A stretch of 6,097 nt of DNA from Bacteroidales bacterium. Its GTDB lineage: Bacteria > Bacteroidota > Bacteroidia > Bacteroidales > Dysgonomonadaceae. Of this stretch, positions 5,923-6,097 are shown in pieces. Location of the stretch: the NCBI GenBank assembly GCA_012518155.1, contig JAAYTC010000090.1:1-6097 (forward strand). The letters are read 5' to 3'. A model generated the notes under the pieces. That model was not told the origin of the DNA. It saw nothing but the letters and a program-made list of their open reading frames with translations, and ran no database searches. Made by a program: the position numbers and the translations under genes. Every line of letters starts with the position of its first letter. Position 1 is the first letter of the stretch.

Positions 5923-6097
5923 ATGGTAAAAAATTTCTTTTTAAAGAACGAAAAGAGTCCAAAAAATATTCAGATCAAGAAAGATATCATTAATCATTTT
6001 ATCTCCACGGGCAATGATACGATCGCCGAGTTATCCAGAGAGCTTGATTTAAGTGTCCCCACGGTCACTAAGTTTATAACAGAGCTGAAGGAACAGG
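5923..6097 (+). CDS. ROK-family transcriptional regulator (N-terminal 58 residues; runs off the window)
   Basis: An ATG at 5923 opens a frame that stays open to the right edge. The fragment starts MVKNFFLKNEKSPKNIQIKK, a basic leader like those of Bacteroidota NagC/XylR-type repressors. A winged helix-turn-helix follows at about 21-57: DIINHFISTGNDTIAEL, then SRELDLSVPTVTKFITEL, with the recognition helix around PTVTKFITEL. Proteins with this N-terminus normally continue into a ROK (sugar-kinase-like) domain that senses a sugar or sugar phosphate, often an amino sugar, xylose or glucose. That domain lies outside the window, so the effector and the family call itself rest on the DNA-binding part only. 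It is transcribed divergently from hppA with a 269-bp shared gap, but regulation of hppA by it is not shown. Confidence 0.78.
   Translation, partial: MVKNFFLKNEKSPKNIQIKKDIINHFISTGNDTIAELSRELDLSVPTVTKFITELKEQ

Overview
The window looks like chromosomal DNA from a member of the Bacteroidota, most likely order Bacteroidales. Three things suggest this: several -7 elements of the Bacteroidota form TAnnTTTG, gene starts without a convincing Shine-Dalgarno sequence, and protein versions typical of the phylum (a Bacteroides-type malate dehydrogenase and a K+-dependent membrane pyrophosphatase). The genus cannot be settled from this stretch.

Four genes run leftward and one runs rightward. From the right edge inward: a 5'-terminal fragment of a ROK-family regulator (+, 5923 to the edge); a 269-bp divergent promoter region; hppA, a membrane ion-pumping pyrophosphatase (-, 5653-3452); a 110-bp gap with a hairpin and a promoter; mdh, malate dehydrogenase (-, 3341-2343), closed by a strong intrinsic terminator; a 218-bp gap with a 30-bp imperfect direct repeat; a secreted parallel beta-helix protein of unassigned substrate (-, start revised to 2124, ending 538); a 145-bp gap; and the N-terminal 130 residues of a secreted, probably outer-membrane beta-barrel protein (-, 392 to the left edge).

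hppA and mdh are core energy-metabolism genes. The first couples hydrolysis of biosynthetic pyrophosphate to a Na+/H+ gradient. The second interconverts malate and oxaloacetate, in these organisms usually on the reductive succinate/propionate route. They share orientation, but each appears to have its own promoter. The beta-helix and barrel genes belong to the cell envelope or secreted fraction, and nothing visible links them to the two metabolic genes.

I do not see a clearly new multi-gene system, mobile element, CRISPR array or RNA gene. The points most worth a second look are the near-identical repeat pair beside the mdh terminator, the Na+,H+-type residues in the pyrophosphatase, the uncharacterised beta-helix protein with a charged conserved-looking patch, and the two candidate promoters of the ROK gene.
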